Positions 45,972-58,269 of a DNA stretch of 64,000 bases are shown here, piece after piece; the first letter of the stretch is position 1; every line of letters starts with the position of its first letter. A program made the position numbers and the translations under genes. The DNA is from Acestrorhynchus altus (Eukaryota; Chordata; Actinopteri; Characiformes; Acestrorhynchidae): assembly GCA_034509495.1 (NCBI GenBank), contig CM067505.1, positions 9,821,532 through 9,885,531 on the forward strand. Reading direction: 5' to 3'. Below the pieces are notes generated by a model. That model was not told the DNA's origin and did not search any database. It worked only from the letters and a program-made list of their open reading frames with translations.

Positions 45972-46393
45972 TATTATTATTATTATTTTCATCATCATCA
46001 TAGATACAGATGTGTAACAGCTTTTCTAGTCCCTGTACAGAATTATTGCCAACAGAATAAGATTAATGGGAGCAGACCAATTGCTACCAACACAAGTAAT
46101 AGGATGCAAGGGTATTAAGGCCCAGGCATTTAGCTGTGGAGAAAATGAACTGTGTTCTATGGAATGATAGTGCCCCATCTAGTACGTTTGGGAAGAGATG
46201 GGCTGGTGATCATGCAACATCCTGACTTACTAACACTCTAGTGGCTGAATGCAATTAAATTCTCAGAGCAGTGCTCCAAAATGTATTAGAAAGCCTTTCC
46301 AGGACAGGAGAGACTCCAACAAATTACCCTTACCCTTGATTTGAGAGGAAACAATGAATGAGCACATGTCCCAATACTTTTGCCCATATAGTG
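45779..46393 (-). repeat. Dispersed repeat family A, copy 6, full length
   Basis: Left end ACTATAGGTTCAAATG, then TTTGTGGACATCCC; right end CCCAATACTTTTGCCCATAT, then AGTG. The two ends are related as inverted repeats. The body has CTGTGGAGAAAATGAACTGT and ATGGAATGATAG as in copy 4. A (TTC)n(TTA)n microsatellite of about 140 bp (45846-45986) has expanded near the left end. Confidence 0.7.
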
Positions 46394-46402
46394 TGGCTTT
46401 TT

Positions 46403-47690
46403 AAGGTTTGACAATAAAAGATGAATATGTAATATATACAAGATGACCATAATTCAGCTTTTAATCTACACTTTTATTAATATATGGATCTGATACACAG
46501 TTCAGAAGATACCACCTTTTGTCTGAACCCTACCATTTTTCTTGTGAGCAAAAGTATTGGAACAGATACACTTCACATAGGTTAAAATGAATAAGGTTTA
46601 ATTGAAAATCCTTGCAATAACTGCATCAAGCTGTGACCCACTGATGTCACTAAACGTTCGCATTCAGTGTTGTGATTATTTCCAGGTTTACACAGCATCC
46701 TCTTTCAGGTGGTGTTTATATTGTTATATTGCTGCATAATGAAGGATCTCTGTACTGTTCATTGTACTGCTGCCACCATGTGTGACATCATCAGTGAAGA
46801 TCAATCAACCCATCCCAGAAAAAGCCACGCAAGCCAAGCCATGTCTTTACCTCCACTGTATCTCACAGGTGAGCTTATATATGTGGGATCATGAGCAGAT
46901 CCTTTCAATCTCCAAATTTTATCATCACACTGATAAAGGTTCATCTTTGTCTCACCAGTCCATTAAATGTCTGAGGCTTGTCTCTGTACTTCTTGGCAAA
47001 TTCCAGCCTGGCATTGATGTATTTTCTTGGTAATATGTGGTCTACATCTTCTGGGGAAACCTCTGTACTTTTGTTTATTAAATCGTCTGCAAACAGTAGA
47101 TTGTGATACTTTCACTCCTTCTTTACAGCAATTATAAGGTTTCTGTCATCAACTGCTGTCGTTTCCCTTGGTCTGCCTGTTCAACATCTGTTACTTAGTA
47201 CACCAGTGACAATTTTCTTCTTCAGGGCATTCCAAATGATTGTAATGGCTATGGCCATTATTTGTGCAATGGCTCTGACTGATTTTTTATCTACTTTCAG
47301 CTTCACAATTGCTTGTTTTTCACCCATAGGCAGCTCTCTGCATTTTTGTTGGTTACTCCTTTATAAATCCTCAGTCTGCACAGGCAAAACCCAAATCTGA
47401 AACTGAGCGTAGACCTTCAGTGCTATTCATTGTTTGAAAAATCAATGGACAGGACACACCTGGGCACCAGCATACCTGTCAGTCACATGTTCCAATAGAT
47501 TTGCTTACAAACAAAACGGGTGGGTTCAGACAAAGGTGCCATCTTCTGGATTGGGTATAAGATCCAGATGTAAATACCTAGAAATAAAAGCTGAAACATT
47601 GATATTTTATCTCATATTCTTTTAATGTCAAACCCAAATGGTTTCAGCAAAAATAAAGGGATTGGCCTCACTGTTCCAATACTTTGGGAG
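46403..47690 (-). mobile_element. Tc1-like transposon with long inverted arms, inactive
   Basis: The left arm (46403-46570: TTTGACAATAAAAGATGAAT, GGATCTGATACACAGTTCAG, AAAAGTATTGGAACAG) is the inverse of the right arm (about 47480-47690). The outer tip of the left arm is lost where family A copy 6 abuts. On the minus strand ARLEFAKKYRDKPQ and GSAHDP are recognisable Tc1 transposase pieces, but stops and deletions are common. Plus-strand open frames here are antisense shadows. Confidence 0.75.
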
Positions 47691-47699
47691 TGTAGATGT

Positions 47700-49479
47700 G
47701 GCTGATGTGATGTGTAGTTTTGTTATTGAAACCATTAAGATTAATCCTAGTGTCTCCCTTCAGTTAAGTTATCTGATCATAACAGTCTGTTTTGATATTT
47801 TGCCTCTTACATTGTCAATAATATCTAGATAGCAGCACTTAAAACCTTTTACTACACTCCCTTAACTCTACTCCCTTAATCACAAGTGCAAGTATCCTTG
47901 AAATAGAAAATGACAAGCAGCTATCTTGTTATGGCTGGTTGACATTCATGCAACACTAGACTCATTTAGCTCTTGACTATATGTTCCATAAGAAATGCCT
48001 TGTAATGTGGACTTGTGCACTAAGCAGGAGAGATATCACAACATTTTATTCAGAAAAAAAGTCTCAAACAATTTAAAGATCTCATGATCTTAGTAGCTGT
48101 AGTACCTTTGTAGCTTCTAAAGTGGTAAATAAAACATGTTTTGATGTGTTGTGTGAACTGAATCATGTTGATCATTTAGTTTATTCAATACTAACATCAA
48201 AACAGTACAATGGGACACAAGTATCTTATAAAAATGTTAAATAAAATATAAAATAAATCTATAAAATCTATACAGTCTTAGGCTGAAGTGAAATGTTTAA
48301 AGGTATTTGAAAGTTTTTAGTGACAGTTCAAGCCTTAGACCTGTGTTTTTTAGTTTGTTTGTTTTGTTTTGTTTGTTTTTTGATACTCATCCTTTAAGGC
48401 TGGTGTATTTTGTAATCACACTGTAAACCTAAAAACCAAAAGATACATTTTGAGTTGAATCAACTTGAAATAATTATTTTATTCTGTTGCTACTGGCAAC
48501 TGGATAATCAGTAGGGTTATGTTTTCTCTGGATGTCCTCATACATTTTATATACTAATGCATCTTCAAAATTTTGAATATTGTGAAAAGGTTTACTTTTT
48601 GTTTAAATTAAATAAAAAATGTTAACTTTCATAAGTATAATATTAATTACATGTCAAGTGAAAGTCTTTTTGTTTGTTTGTTTGACTTTTAATAAGTATG
48701 ACCTACAGCATAGTTCACACAGAACAGAAATACAGTTTCTTAAATTATCAGAATATTTGAATAAATTACTTTTAATGTAGTATGAATATTGAATCTAATT
48801 CAGCACACACAATCATAGGGAAGACTGCTGACCTGGTATCTATCATTTACAGCCTGCACATAGAAGATCATTACTGGCTCTTTTCTTTGAGAGTTTTCTA
48901 TCAAAGCATATTAATGGAAAGTTGTCTGGAAGGGAGAATATTGTGGGAAAAGGTGCATAAGCAGCAATGAATGCACCCTTTAGAGGACTGTTAAGAAAAG
49001 TTGATTCAAGAACTTGAACTAGGGGTGATGTCAGTGCATCAAGAGGTGTCATGCACAAGTTGCTACAACTGCCAACATTCCTAACTTCACACCACCTCTG
49101 AACCAGTGGCATCAAAAGCATCTTACCTGGGCTAAGGAGAAAAAGACCTGGACTGTTGCTCAATTCTCTAAAGTTCTCTTTTCAGATAACTGTGTTTAAT
49201 CAAGTCCAAAAGTCTGTGCAGCATCTACCAAGAGATTTTAGGGCACTTCATTCTTTCATCTCCATTTCCAGCAGGTACCTGCCCACAGTGAGAAAACTAA
49301 TTCCAAATGGTTGCTGACTATTACTTTACTGTGCTAGATCAGTCAAAAAATGTGAGAATGAAAGGTGAGAAACGAGGTGAGAAACACCCAACTCAGTAAT
49401 ACAGATAGACTGAATATCAAAATTAAAGTACCCTTTAATAACAGTCATAACAGATTGAAACGCTGCATTGGTGCAACTA
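47700..49479. other. Noncoding, nothing recognised
   Basis: No exon or repeat clearly recognised. A 106-codon minus-strand frame at 48843-49163 has no known domain. Sequence after about 49200 may already belong to the decayed transposon that is clear from 49480. Confidence 0.4.
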
Positions 49480-49860
49480 ATCAATAAAAAATGAGTCCCA
49501 ACTAAGTATTGAAAGTATAAATGAACATGGCTTCAGAAATGTTTGAATGGTATATCCATGGTTTAAAACTTGAATTATGTCACATTATATGTCATATAAA
49601 ATATATGAAATTAGTATTGGTATTAGGACTTTTAAGTTATTTTTTGAATTTTCTGATGATATTATGGACTGTAGATGATGAAATCTCTAAATTCCTTGCA
49701 ACTGCATATTGAGAGATGTTCTTAAACTAACAAAGTGGTGAACTTCACACCCTTGCTTGTGAATGACCTAGCCTTTCAGGGATGCTCCCTTTAGACACGA
49801 TAACATCACTCACCTGTTTCCAGTTAACCTGTTCACCTGTGTAATATTCCAAACAAGTGA
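49480..49860 (-). mobile_element. Tc1-like transposon, first part of a split copy
   Basis: Plus strand TATTATGGACTGTAGATGAT and AAATTCCTTGCAACTGC, then TTGCTTGTGAATGACCTAGC and CACCTGTTTCCAGTTAACCT, are the complement of the N-terminal coding and leader region of a very common fish Tc1-like element. The other end of such an element is found at 51461-51527, beyond two LINE fragments. Confidence 0.7.
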
Positions 49861-49862
49861 TT

Positions 49863-50182
49863 TTGATTTTTCTTCTTTCGGCTGCTCCCTTTCGGGGTCG
49901 CACAGCGGATCATCTGCCTCCATCTTGCCCTATCCCCTGCCTCCTCTACTTTTATACCAACCATCTCCATGTCCACCTTCACTACATCCATAAACCTTGT
50001 CTGAGGTCTTCCTCTTCTCCTTCTGTCTGGCAGCTCCATCTCCAACATTCTTTGTCCAATATATCCACTATTCCTCCTCAACACATGTCCAAACCATCTC
50101 AACCTGGCCTGTCTGGCTTTATCTCCAAACTGCTCCATCTTCACTGTCTCTCTCATCTGCTCAGTTCTAATCTTGTCCATCC
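49863..50182 (-). pseudogene. LINE ORF2 3' end, same family as 34710-36668
   Basis: On the minus strand it reads MDKIRTEQMRETVKMEQFGD, then ARLRWFGHVLRRNSGYIGQR, RRRGRPQTRFMDVVKVDMEM and RWRQMIRCATPKGSSRKKK, the C-terminal domain of the same LINE family with the frame open over about 110 codons. It is cut off at its 5' end at about 50182 where another LINE begins. It ends in GCAGCCGAAAGAAGAAAAA. Confidence 0.85.
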
Positions 50183-50204
50183 TTGGAGCTGTTAGCCATT
50201 AGCC

Positions 50205-51335
50205 TCTGACCTTACTACGTCCCCCGTGAATTCAGTCACGTGATCGCCGTCTGTGTTTACATCGCCCCCAGAGCAGATACAGCCGCTGCATGTGAGCAGA
50301 TATATTCTGTTATGGCAAATCTGCAGACACAGCACCCTGAGGCATTTATGATCATCTCTGGAGACTTTAATCATGCTACTTTGGACTCTTGGACTTGGAC
50401 TTTGGCTACTTTTCACCAGTGTGTGGACTGTCCTACAAGAAACAACAGGACAATCAATCTGCTGTATGCTGATGTGAAAGAGACATACAGCGTCATACCC
50501 CTCCCCCCACTGGGGAAGTCAGACCACAACCTGGTCCACCTTCAGCCAAAAAACACCCCCATGGTCCAAAGACAGCCTGCAACCACCAGAACCATCAGGA
50601 GGTGGTCTCCAGAAATGGAAGAAACTCCCAGGGACTGCTATGACACCACTGACTGGGATGTGCTGCTTAGCCCACACTGTGAGGACATCAAGGGGATGAC
50701 ACACTGCCTGACAGATTCTTCAACATCTCAACTTCTATGCAGACGTGGTCTCCCCCACAAAGACTGTTTGGTGTTACCCCAACAAGAAGCCATGGGTAAC
50801 ACAGAAAGTCAAGGCTGCCCTCAACAGGAAGAAGGCCGCCTTCCAGAGCAGGGACAGGCAGGTGATAAGAGCAGCACAGCAAGAGGTGAAACGATGCTTG
50901 AAGGAAGCCAAGGACAACTACAGGAGGAAGGTGGAACAGAAGCTAAAGGAGAACAGCATGAGGAGGGTCTGGGAAGGTGTGAGAACCATCACAGGCCACA
51001 ATACCAAGACCAGAGTTGTGGGGGGAACAGTGGAGAAGGTGAATGAGATGATCAACTTATTCAACCGGTTCAACCAACCCATGCACCCCCCACCCTCTCT
51101 CTCACTGCATCCATCTCTTCCTCTTCCCTCAACACATCCCCCACCAGTTACAACGACGTCCTCCTCATCATCATTAACCACAACACAGATTCCACTCTTC
51201 ACTGCGGACCAGGTCAGAGGTCAACTGAGGTGGCTTCACCCCAGGAAAGCAGCAGGGCCTGACAAAGTATGTCCTCGACTGCTGAAGGCCTGCGCTGCAG
51301 AACTGGGTGAGCCAATCCAGTGTCTCTTCAACTTT
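50205..51335 (+). mobile_element. LINE fragment (L2/CR1-like): endonuclease end and start of RT
   Basis: The frame from 50211 reads YYVPREFSHVIAVCVYIAPR, then FMIISGDFNHATLD and LGKSDHNLVHLQ. The GDFNH and SDHN motifs are the metal-binding and catalytic histidine parts of an APE-type endonuclease. After a frameshift near 50715 a second frame continues (PNKKPWVTQKVKAALNRKKA), ending with LHPRKAAGPDKVCPRLLKAC, the first block of the reverse transcriptase. The catalytic RT core is absent. It is truncated at both ends and dead. Confidence 0.85.
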
Positions 51336-51460
51336 GGTGCAGGCAAGTTTGATGTTTTGGCAAAAGTTTTACGTAGGATGCCCTTCCTGAAGCAACCCTC
51401 ACCATTTATCCGGTCTTGGGACCGTCATCAGCAATGCACAAACTACACCTCTAATGACTG
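51336..51460 (+). repeat. Short repeat fragment of an unidentified element
   Basis: AGGATGCCCTTCCTGAAGCA and CCATTTATCCGGTCTTGGGA are phrases common in fish interspersed repeats. It may be the 3' end of another retroposon. Confidence 0.4.
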
Positions 51461-51527
51461 GTTTATATTCTGTTTTTATTTATGTTTTACACAAAGTCCC
51501 AACTTCATTGGAATTGAGGTTGTAGTT
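51461..51527 (-). mobile_element. Terminal repeat of the split Tc1-like transposon
   Basis: TTATTTATGTTTTACACAAA and GTCCCAACTTCATTGGAATT, then GAGGTTGTAG, is the terminal sequence of the same type of element as 49480-49860. It supports one transposon interrupted by about 1.6 kb of LINE-derived DNA. Confidence 0.7.
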
Positions 51528-52489
51528 TCTTACAGTTTCAGTTATTATAGTTAATTAATTTAATTTTTCTTCATGTACACTGTAAGCTGTTTTGTGTGCA
51601 TTTAGCAAAACAATAGATTGGAGTTCATTGAAAATTGTGGTTATGGTACAAAATTCTTGGAGTGCAATTTAGTACTATATGTGTATTTTGGAGAGCAATT
51701 GCTCTCCAGAGATATTCATCAGATAATTGTCCTCTTGTTGTCCTCTTGTTGTTTAATTGTGTACATTTGGAATTACTATAGCCTTGCTCAAATTCTTTAT
51801 CTGCCTACTTAGAGCACTAATTGTTGTCTGAATAGTTGAATAATTGTAACATGCAGAAAATGCCAAAATGCTCTATGATGTTATTTGTAGTCTGTGGAGA
51901 ATGCTTCCTTCTATGCTGATGGAATTTGGGACAGATTAGATCTGAAAATAACTCTAAATATCTTCAGCTCTCACCTATTCAGACATAAGAAGGTAGTTAC
52001 ATAAAGTTTGCTGGGCAAATCTGTCTTTGTAAAACAAATGATTGAATCTAGGAGTATTTTTAGCAGCTCTTCTCCAAAAGCATATTCACACTGCAGCCTG
52101 TTACTGTTGACAGCACATCTGAAGCATGAATATTTGAAACATTTCCATTTATATTTAGATTCAGTGCTCCTTTGTCCTACTCACAGACTTGAACTCATTT
52201 TTACAGCACTGATCAGTAGTCCGACAGCATTGGATTCTGTTGCCAGTTTGGGTTTATTTTGCATTCCATGTTGATTTTGCCTTATTGTAATTAATAACCA
52301 CTATAAAATATGTTGGATTTAACCATTCGATGTTAATGAATGTGTATTTAATGTCTTTCTTTAGTAAATGAAACAGACATCATTCAAAGTGTTATGATGA
52401 GCCATTCTTGAGAAACCTAAAACAGCTTGCATTACAGAAAGATATAACACTGCATGGTTACAATTACAGTAAAGTGTGAAAACAGTGTA
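51528..52489. other. Noncoding, nothing recognised
   Basis: AT-rich sequence with no supported exon or repeat family. Confidence 0.4.
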
Positions 52490-52740
52490 ATTTTTGCAGT
52501 TATGTTTCTGTAACTCAATGGAAACACAAAATTAAAGTATAGACTTTCAAATTTGATCTTTTGTTAGTTTGTTGAATTACAATTCAATATTTTTTTCTTA
52601 AACATCTTGCATTAAAATCTCTACACTTCAGGCACATCTTGATTGTGTCATTTCAAATTCATTGTGATGGTGCAGAGGGATTTAAATCATTTATACAATT
52701 ATTAAAAAAAAAGTTACTGTCCAAATACTTATTGATTGGA
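52490..52740. mobile_element. End remnant of a Tc1-like transposon
   Basis: TCTTGATTGTGTCATTTCAA and TTCATTGTGATGGTG, followed by CTGTCCAAATACTTATTGAT, resemble the terminal inverted repeat region of another Tc1-like family. No transposase sequence is attached. Confidence 0.45.
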
Positions 52741-53203
52741 CTGTATTGCTTTGACATTTGAGACAATGTTTTGCCATGAGAAACCACTTTGACCTAAAAC
52801 ACTTTTTTGATTACAGTCATGTTGAAGTACATTTTCTTTTGCAAATTAAGTTGAAGAGTTTCTATATGTAATGCTGAACAGCTAACATGGATAGGGTCCA
52901 TTTGGTTTCCAGTGTTTCTGCTGTATTCAGCTTTATCAGCCAACCAATACTGCTGTGTTTTTTTTGAGACTGTGCTTTAATCAACACTTGAGCTTTTCAT
53001 CAAACAGTGGCATCAATATATGGCTGACAGGAATACATAAGTAAACTTCTGTGACAAGTATAGACAATTCACTACTTACAATTAAATAAAAATGTGTTTA
53101 TTTAAATGTGTTTATATGTTATTATTCAAGGCAATAAGATACTATGCTGTGAGGGGCAGTGAGTTGATTCATTGCAAAGCAAAAATGTGTAAATTATGCA
53201 GTA
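52741..53203. other. Noncoding, nothing recognised
   Basis: No feature recognised. Confidence 0.4.
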
Positions 53204-53735
53204 CAGGGGTTGGACAATGAAACTGAAACACCTGGATTTAGACACAATAATTTATTAGTATGGTGTACTAAGGCCTCCTTTTGTGGCCAATACAGCATCA
53301 ATTCATCTTGGGAATGACATTTTTTGGATACAATCCAGGTTAACACCCGAACATCCCTTTCAGACATCTTCCTCTTGCTTCCAAAGTTAATCCTTTTGGA
53401 TGTGGTTGGTCCTTCTTGGTGGTATGCTGACATTACCCTGGATACCGTGACTCTTGATACGTCACAAAGACTTGCTGTCTTGGTCACAGGTGCACCAGTA
53501 AGACATGCACCAACAATTTGTCCTCTTTTGAACTCTGGTATGTCACCTATAATGTTGTGTGCATTGCAATATTTTGAGCAAAACTGTGCCCTTACCTGCT
53601 AATTGAGCCTTCACACTGTGCTCTTACTGGTACAATGTCCAATGAATGCCGGCTGGCCACCAGGCTGCTCCAATTTAACCATGAAACCTCCCACACTAAA
53701 ATGACAGGTGTTTCAGTTTCATTGTCCAACCCCTG
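53204..53735 (-). mobile_element. Tc1/mariner deletion derivative with perfect 31-bp ends
   Basis: The left end (53204-53234, CAGGGGTTGGACAATGAAAC...) and right end (53705-53735) are exact inverted copies over 31 bp, each flanked by TA (53202-53203 and 53736-53737), the target duplicated by this superfamily. The minus strand keeps a transposase N-terminal helix-turn-helix (TKTASLCDVSRVTVSRVMSA, then SKRKMSERDVRVLTWIVSK). At 532 bp it lacks the catalytic half, so it is a non-autonomous copy. Confidence 0.9.
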
Positions 53736-54362
53736 TATGTAACCTTTAAATAACAGCTTCAGAATTATGTGGACTTTAAAAAGGAGAAAGGAGTCTCTGT
53801 CATTGCCAATCTGAGCCCAGAACAGTGCTTCTACACTGTGTAACTTTGGTGCAGGTATGAGACCACTTGCACTATTTAGTGCTGTGGAACCTATTTCATA
53901 TTCGTGTCAAAGACAAAATTACTCTACCACAACAGTTCACATGCATTTTTCAGTTTCAGACACTGACCTCTTAGCTTGTGCCATGATAGGAGTGTTAAAT
54001 AAAGTGAGTTATGTACTGCAGTGTAGTAAAAGTAATTTACACTCCCCATCTGTAGAGCAGCCCAGGGGCCCATGTATAATCCTGACATAATGTTGCTTTA
54101 AGCAGAAATTAATGTTATCTGTGCAACAGCTGTATTGTAGTGAACTAATATTAGTTGCCAAATTAAGATAGCTAGATAAACAAACATAGACAAAAGTATG
54201 TGTCTTAATGTTCAGTAAGCTAGTTTGAATGAGGCATTGTTTATGAAAGTCCTGAAATGTCCTGTTTATGTTTTATGTCTGTAAAAGTTCGTTTACTATT
54301 GTTTTTCATCTCTTCAATGTGATATAACAATGTGTACATATATGACTAAAGAACACTAAAGA

Positions 54363-54435
<73 letters not shown>

Positions 54436-54769
54436 CAAATTCTACATATATACATAAATTCACAAGCAGATCAACAAGCAGGTCAGGTCAACTGGTTTTG
54501 CCAAAAACACACAAGTCAGCTGGTCATGTAATTGAAGAAGAATTGAGAATACAGTATTGCCATGCTATGTCTCTGTTGTAGAGCTTCTGAAAAAGGAATT
54601 TGTGTACAAAAGCAGAAACTGTAAGAATTTTACATTCTACTTATTGTTAGACTTACGCTTAGTCTAATAGAAAGATTATGTTACATTTAGATTAATTTTA
54701 GATTATGACTAGGGTTAGATTAAGTTTAGGTTTAGGTAACAGTTCCAGTGTTCAACACACATGTACAAA

Positions 54770-54830
<61 letters not shown>

Positions 54831-55275
54831 GGAATTCAATATCAAAGACTACATAGATCTGACAGAATTGAAATAGATATGATCCTCTCTGGACATGTAT
54901 CAGGGGATTTTGAGCAAGTGTTTTTAGTTTTGTAACTGCTTGCTGCTAATGCAGGCAAGGCAATTGCACTCTGGTCTGTAGAGTAAGTGACCCCCTAATG
55001 CTGTTTTTAGACCAATTTGCTATTGGATTGACCACTTATTGAAATGCAATTTTAAACCCAGTCTCATGGGTAATGGTGATAACTTAATAATGTACTTTAA
55101 CCATTAGATTAAATTAGAGCACCAACTTGGTTGAGCCATTTCAACAGTGAGTAATAGTGAGAAATCACACTGTCATGTTTTTTTTGTTGTTGTTGTTTTT
55201 TTGTTTGTCTTTTTTCCCAGTGAAAATGGCAGCATTCATTTTTCACACTAGGGCTTATGTGATCTTAAATGCAAC

Positions 55276-55346
<71 letters not shown>

Positions 55347-55794
55347 CGGCAATGTATATCCTCTTTATGTTTCTAGCCATATGTTGCCCAAATATGCATA
55401 ATTGATCTGAAAAAAAAGCAGTTTTGTGAGGAAATACAAGTGATTTGCACTGGTCCCTCAAAGCATCATATGGCCCCATTTGCTGTAATACAACCCATAT
55501 AAGGTAACATCATTGCCATACCTCACCAACTACCCACCTTCTGTAATTCTAACATCAATCAACAGGATGTGCTTATATCCTGTCTAAGTCCTTTCCAGTG
55601 TATTCTGGGAACTTACCTTATAGCTAAGGTCACCGGCCAGTTTAAACACCTACCATAAGTAAACATACAATGCAGCTTTTGACTGATAGTTCCACTTATT
55701 AAAGTTTTAAACCTAGCTAACTGTGTAATAATTATCTGTTGATTGATAACTTTAAAAATATTTTGGAAGACATGGTTTCTGTTACATCTGCGTG
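53736..55794. other. Noncoding with three large microsatellites
   Basis: (TA)n at 54367-54432, (CA)n at 54772-54829 and (GT)n at 55278-55345. No gene recognised between them. Confidence 0.6.
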
Positions 55795-56260
55795 TACAGT
55801 GCCTTACGAAAGTTTTTCACCCCCTTTGCATTTTTACTGTTTTGCTACCACACAACCTGGAATTAAAATGGATTATTTAAGTTTGCCTCATTTCATTTAC
55901 AGAACATGCCTACAACTTTGAACAAGTGATTTTGTTCATTGTGAAACAAACAAAAAACGGATAAAATAACACTGAACACATCAGTGCATAATTATTCACT
56001 CCCCTAAAGTCAGTACTTTGTAAAGCCACCTTTTATGGCAATGATGACTACAAAAGGGGGCTCTTTACATGAGTCACTATGAGCTTGCCACTGGGATTTT
56101 TTGTCCTTTCCTCAAGGCAAAACTGCTGCAGCTCCTTCATGTTAGATGGTTTCTGCTGGTGAACAGCAATCTTCAAGTCTGACTACAGATTTTCAGTTGG
56201 GTTAAGGTCTGGGTTTTGACTAGGCTCTTTTAATACACGTACATGTTTGCCCCACCAGCA
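55795..56260 (-). mobile_element. Tc1-like transposon, one end only
   Basis: ACAGTGCCTTACGAAAGTTT after a TA-like context, with GCATTTTTACTGTTTTGCTA and TTTGTAAAGCCACCTTTTAT, then AGGTCTGGGTTTTGACTAGG, is the antisense of a Tc1 terminal repeat and catalytic-side coding region. The copy breaks off at about 56260. Confidence 0.7.
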
Positions 56261-56496
56261 ACTCAAAATGCAGTTTCCTCTATTTGTCTGTAAGTAATTT
56301 TTATTTATTTATTTATTTTTTGGATACTGACATGCTTCTCAACATGACAGTAGGTTCCCCAAATGTTACTCATGATAAGGTAAGCATTTCAAGTTAGGTC
56401 CAGCAGAATGTGTGACTGTGTAAGCAAACATGCAGCAAGGTGAAGATTGTAAGATTGCAGAATTGTAACTGCAAAGGTAGGCAGCAAAATTCTTGG

Positions 56497-56538
<42 letters not shown>

Positions 56539-56629
56539 GAGCAGCAGCAGCAGCATTAAAGTGGGGTAAGATTTTCCTTTGGCTTTTGCATGCAGTCAGG
56601 CATGGCAAGAAAAGAGCTGTGTGTGTGTA

Positions 56630-56709
<80 letters not shown>

Positions 56710-57285
56710 TGTGACCCATTTTATCAGCACAGGCCATTTCAGTCCTGGGAGGCAGTGGGATTTTCTGGTCTCATTTCCTAACTTTTTGGTTCATGAAAGC
56801 AAACATGGTCATGCCATTGCTGCGTACACTTACACTCCCACCTAAAACTGTAACATAGAATATGAAAGTACAACAGAAGAATACAATACAATAAAACATC
56901 AATTATTTTATTTGTATATTTGCATATCAGGTTTACACTGTGGAGACGTGTGGGGTAGTGAGCTCTGAAAGTAACAGTTCATGTTAGTTGTAGCTGTGGG
57001 AGAATATCCATTGATGAGCATATCGTTTTGCACCAGAAAGATTGTTTTCCTTTTAGATTCAGACAACGGTTAGGCTTATTAATCAATGCTTAATCTGTTC
57101 AAATTGATTTTCTGACTGTAATTGTTTTTCTTTGCATCCATAAAAGAAAAGTGATGTTGCTCCAAATACAAATCTGTTTAAAGGTAGCAACCTTTTGTGT
57201 CAGCAAAACCTTTTTTCACCAGGCAGCCATTAACAGTCTATTGTGCTATTTGTCTTACACTCTCTCTCAAACACACACACACACA

Positions 57286-57325
<40 letters not shown>

Positions 57326-57712
57326 CATGCCCTCACACACACAAATGCACACCCTCCCACACACACACACACACACACTCAGGCCAAAGATAATGGTTCT
57401 ATCTTAGAGTCGCTCACTAACAAGGTCCAACATATGGGACCTCTCTTATAGGAGAGATGGACAGAAGAAGGGAGGAGGAGCTCCTTGTGTTGTTTTGACT
57501 GAGCCAAAATAGGATGTATGTTTTCCAGTTATCTTCTTTCTTTGCAACATATCTTCTGCACTGCTGTATTACAGTTATATAAATATAGATATGCATAACG
57601 GTATGTATACTGACATTGACTTTGAGCAATGGCTTGTATCAGGGCACAGTGTTCGAAAACAACAAGCTTGTTGACAGAAATTTGCATAACGTTAATCACA
57701 TGATGTATTTAA
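56261..57712. other. Noncoding with inverted CA/GT microsatellites
   Basis: (CA)n at 56499-56535 and (GT)n at 56618-56713 are complementary and separated by about 82 bp. A further interrupted (CA)n lies at 57269-57381. No exon recognised; the long cysteine-valine or histidine-threonine frames are repeat artefacts. Confidence 0.6.
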
Positions 57713-58190
57713 ACCCATCTGCCATAACATTAATACTACGGGCAGGTGAAATGAAAAACATTGACTATCTTCTACTATCGTCTACCGTGGGATATGTTAG
57801 GCAGCAGTCAAACAGTAAGTTCTTTGTTGACAAATGGGAAAGCTTAAGAATCGAGCATGTTTTCCATTTTGGTGTTTAGATGAATGGGTCAGAACATATC
57901 TAAAACATTAAGCAGGTCTTTGGGGATTTTTTTCTGGTATGCTGTGGTCAGTACCTACCAACAGTTATCCAAAAAAGCCCAACCAATGAACCAGCAACAG
58001 GGACATGCGCACTTCATTAGAGGAGATCCATGGAGGTCCCACCAAACAACTTACAGGACTTGAAGGATCTCCTGTTAGTGTCTTGGTGCCAAATACCCTT
58101 TCAGAGTTCATGTGGACTCCGTGCCTTGAATGGTCAGATCTTTTGTGGCGGAACAAATATGCAATATTAGGCAGGTGATGCTAATGTTAG
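57713..58190 (+). mobile_element. Tc1-like transposon, internally deleted
   Basis: The left terminal region ATCTGCCATAACATTAATAC, GGGCAGGTGAAATG and TGTTAGGCAGCAGTCAAACA leads into the start of the transposase. It then jumps near 58015 to the C-terminus (MEVPPNNLQDLKDLL, then LVSWCQIPFQ) and the right end ATGCAATATTAGGCAGGTGA. About two thirds of a full copy, including the catalytic domain, is missing. Confidence 0.75.
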
Positions 58191-58269
58191 TTAGTATGTA
58201 TGTTAATATGGTACTTTCTGTCTATGGTGATTCTTTGGTGGAATTTGTGACTGTTGGTTTAAAATACAA

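Noticed and set aside
46709..47400. Plus-strand frames of 61-83 codons
   Set aside because: They are antisense to a decayed Tc1 transposase.
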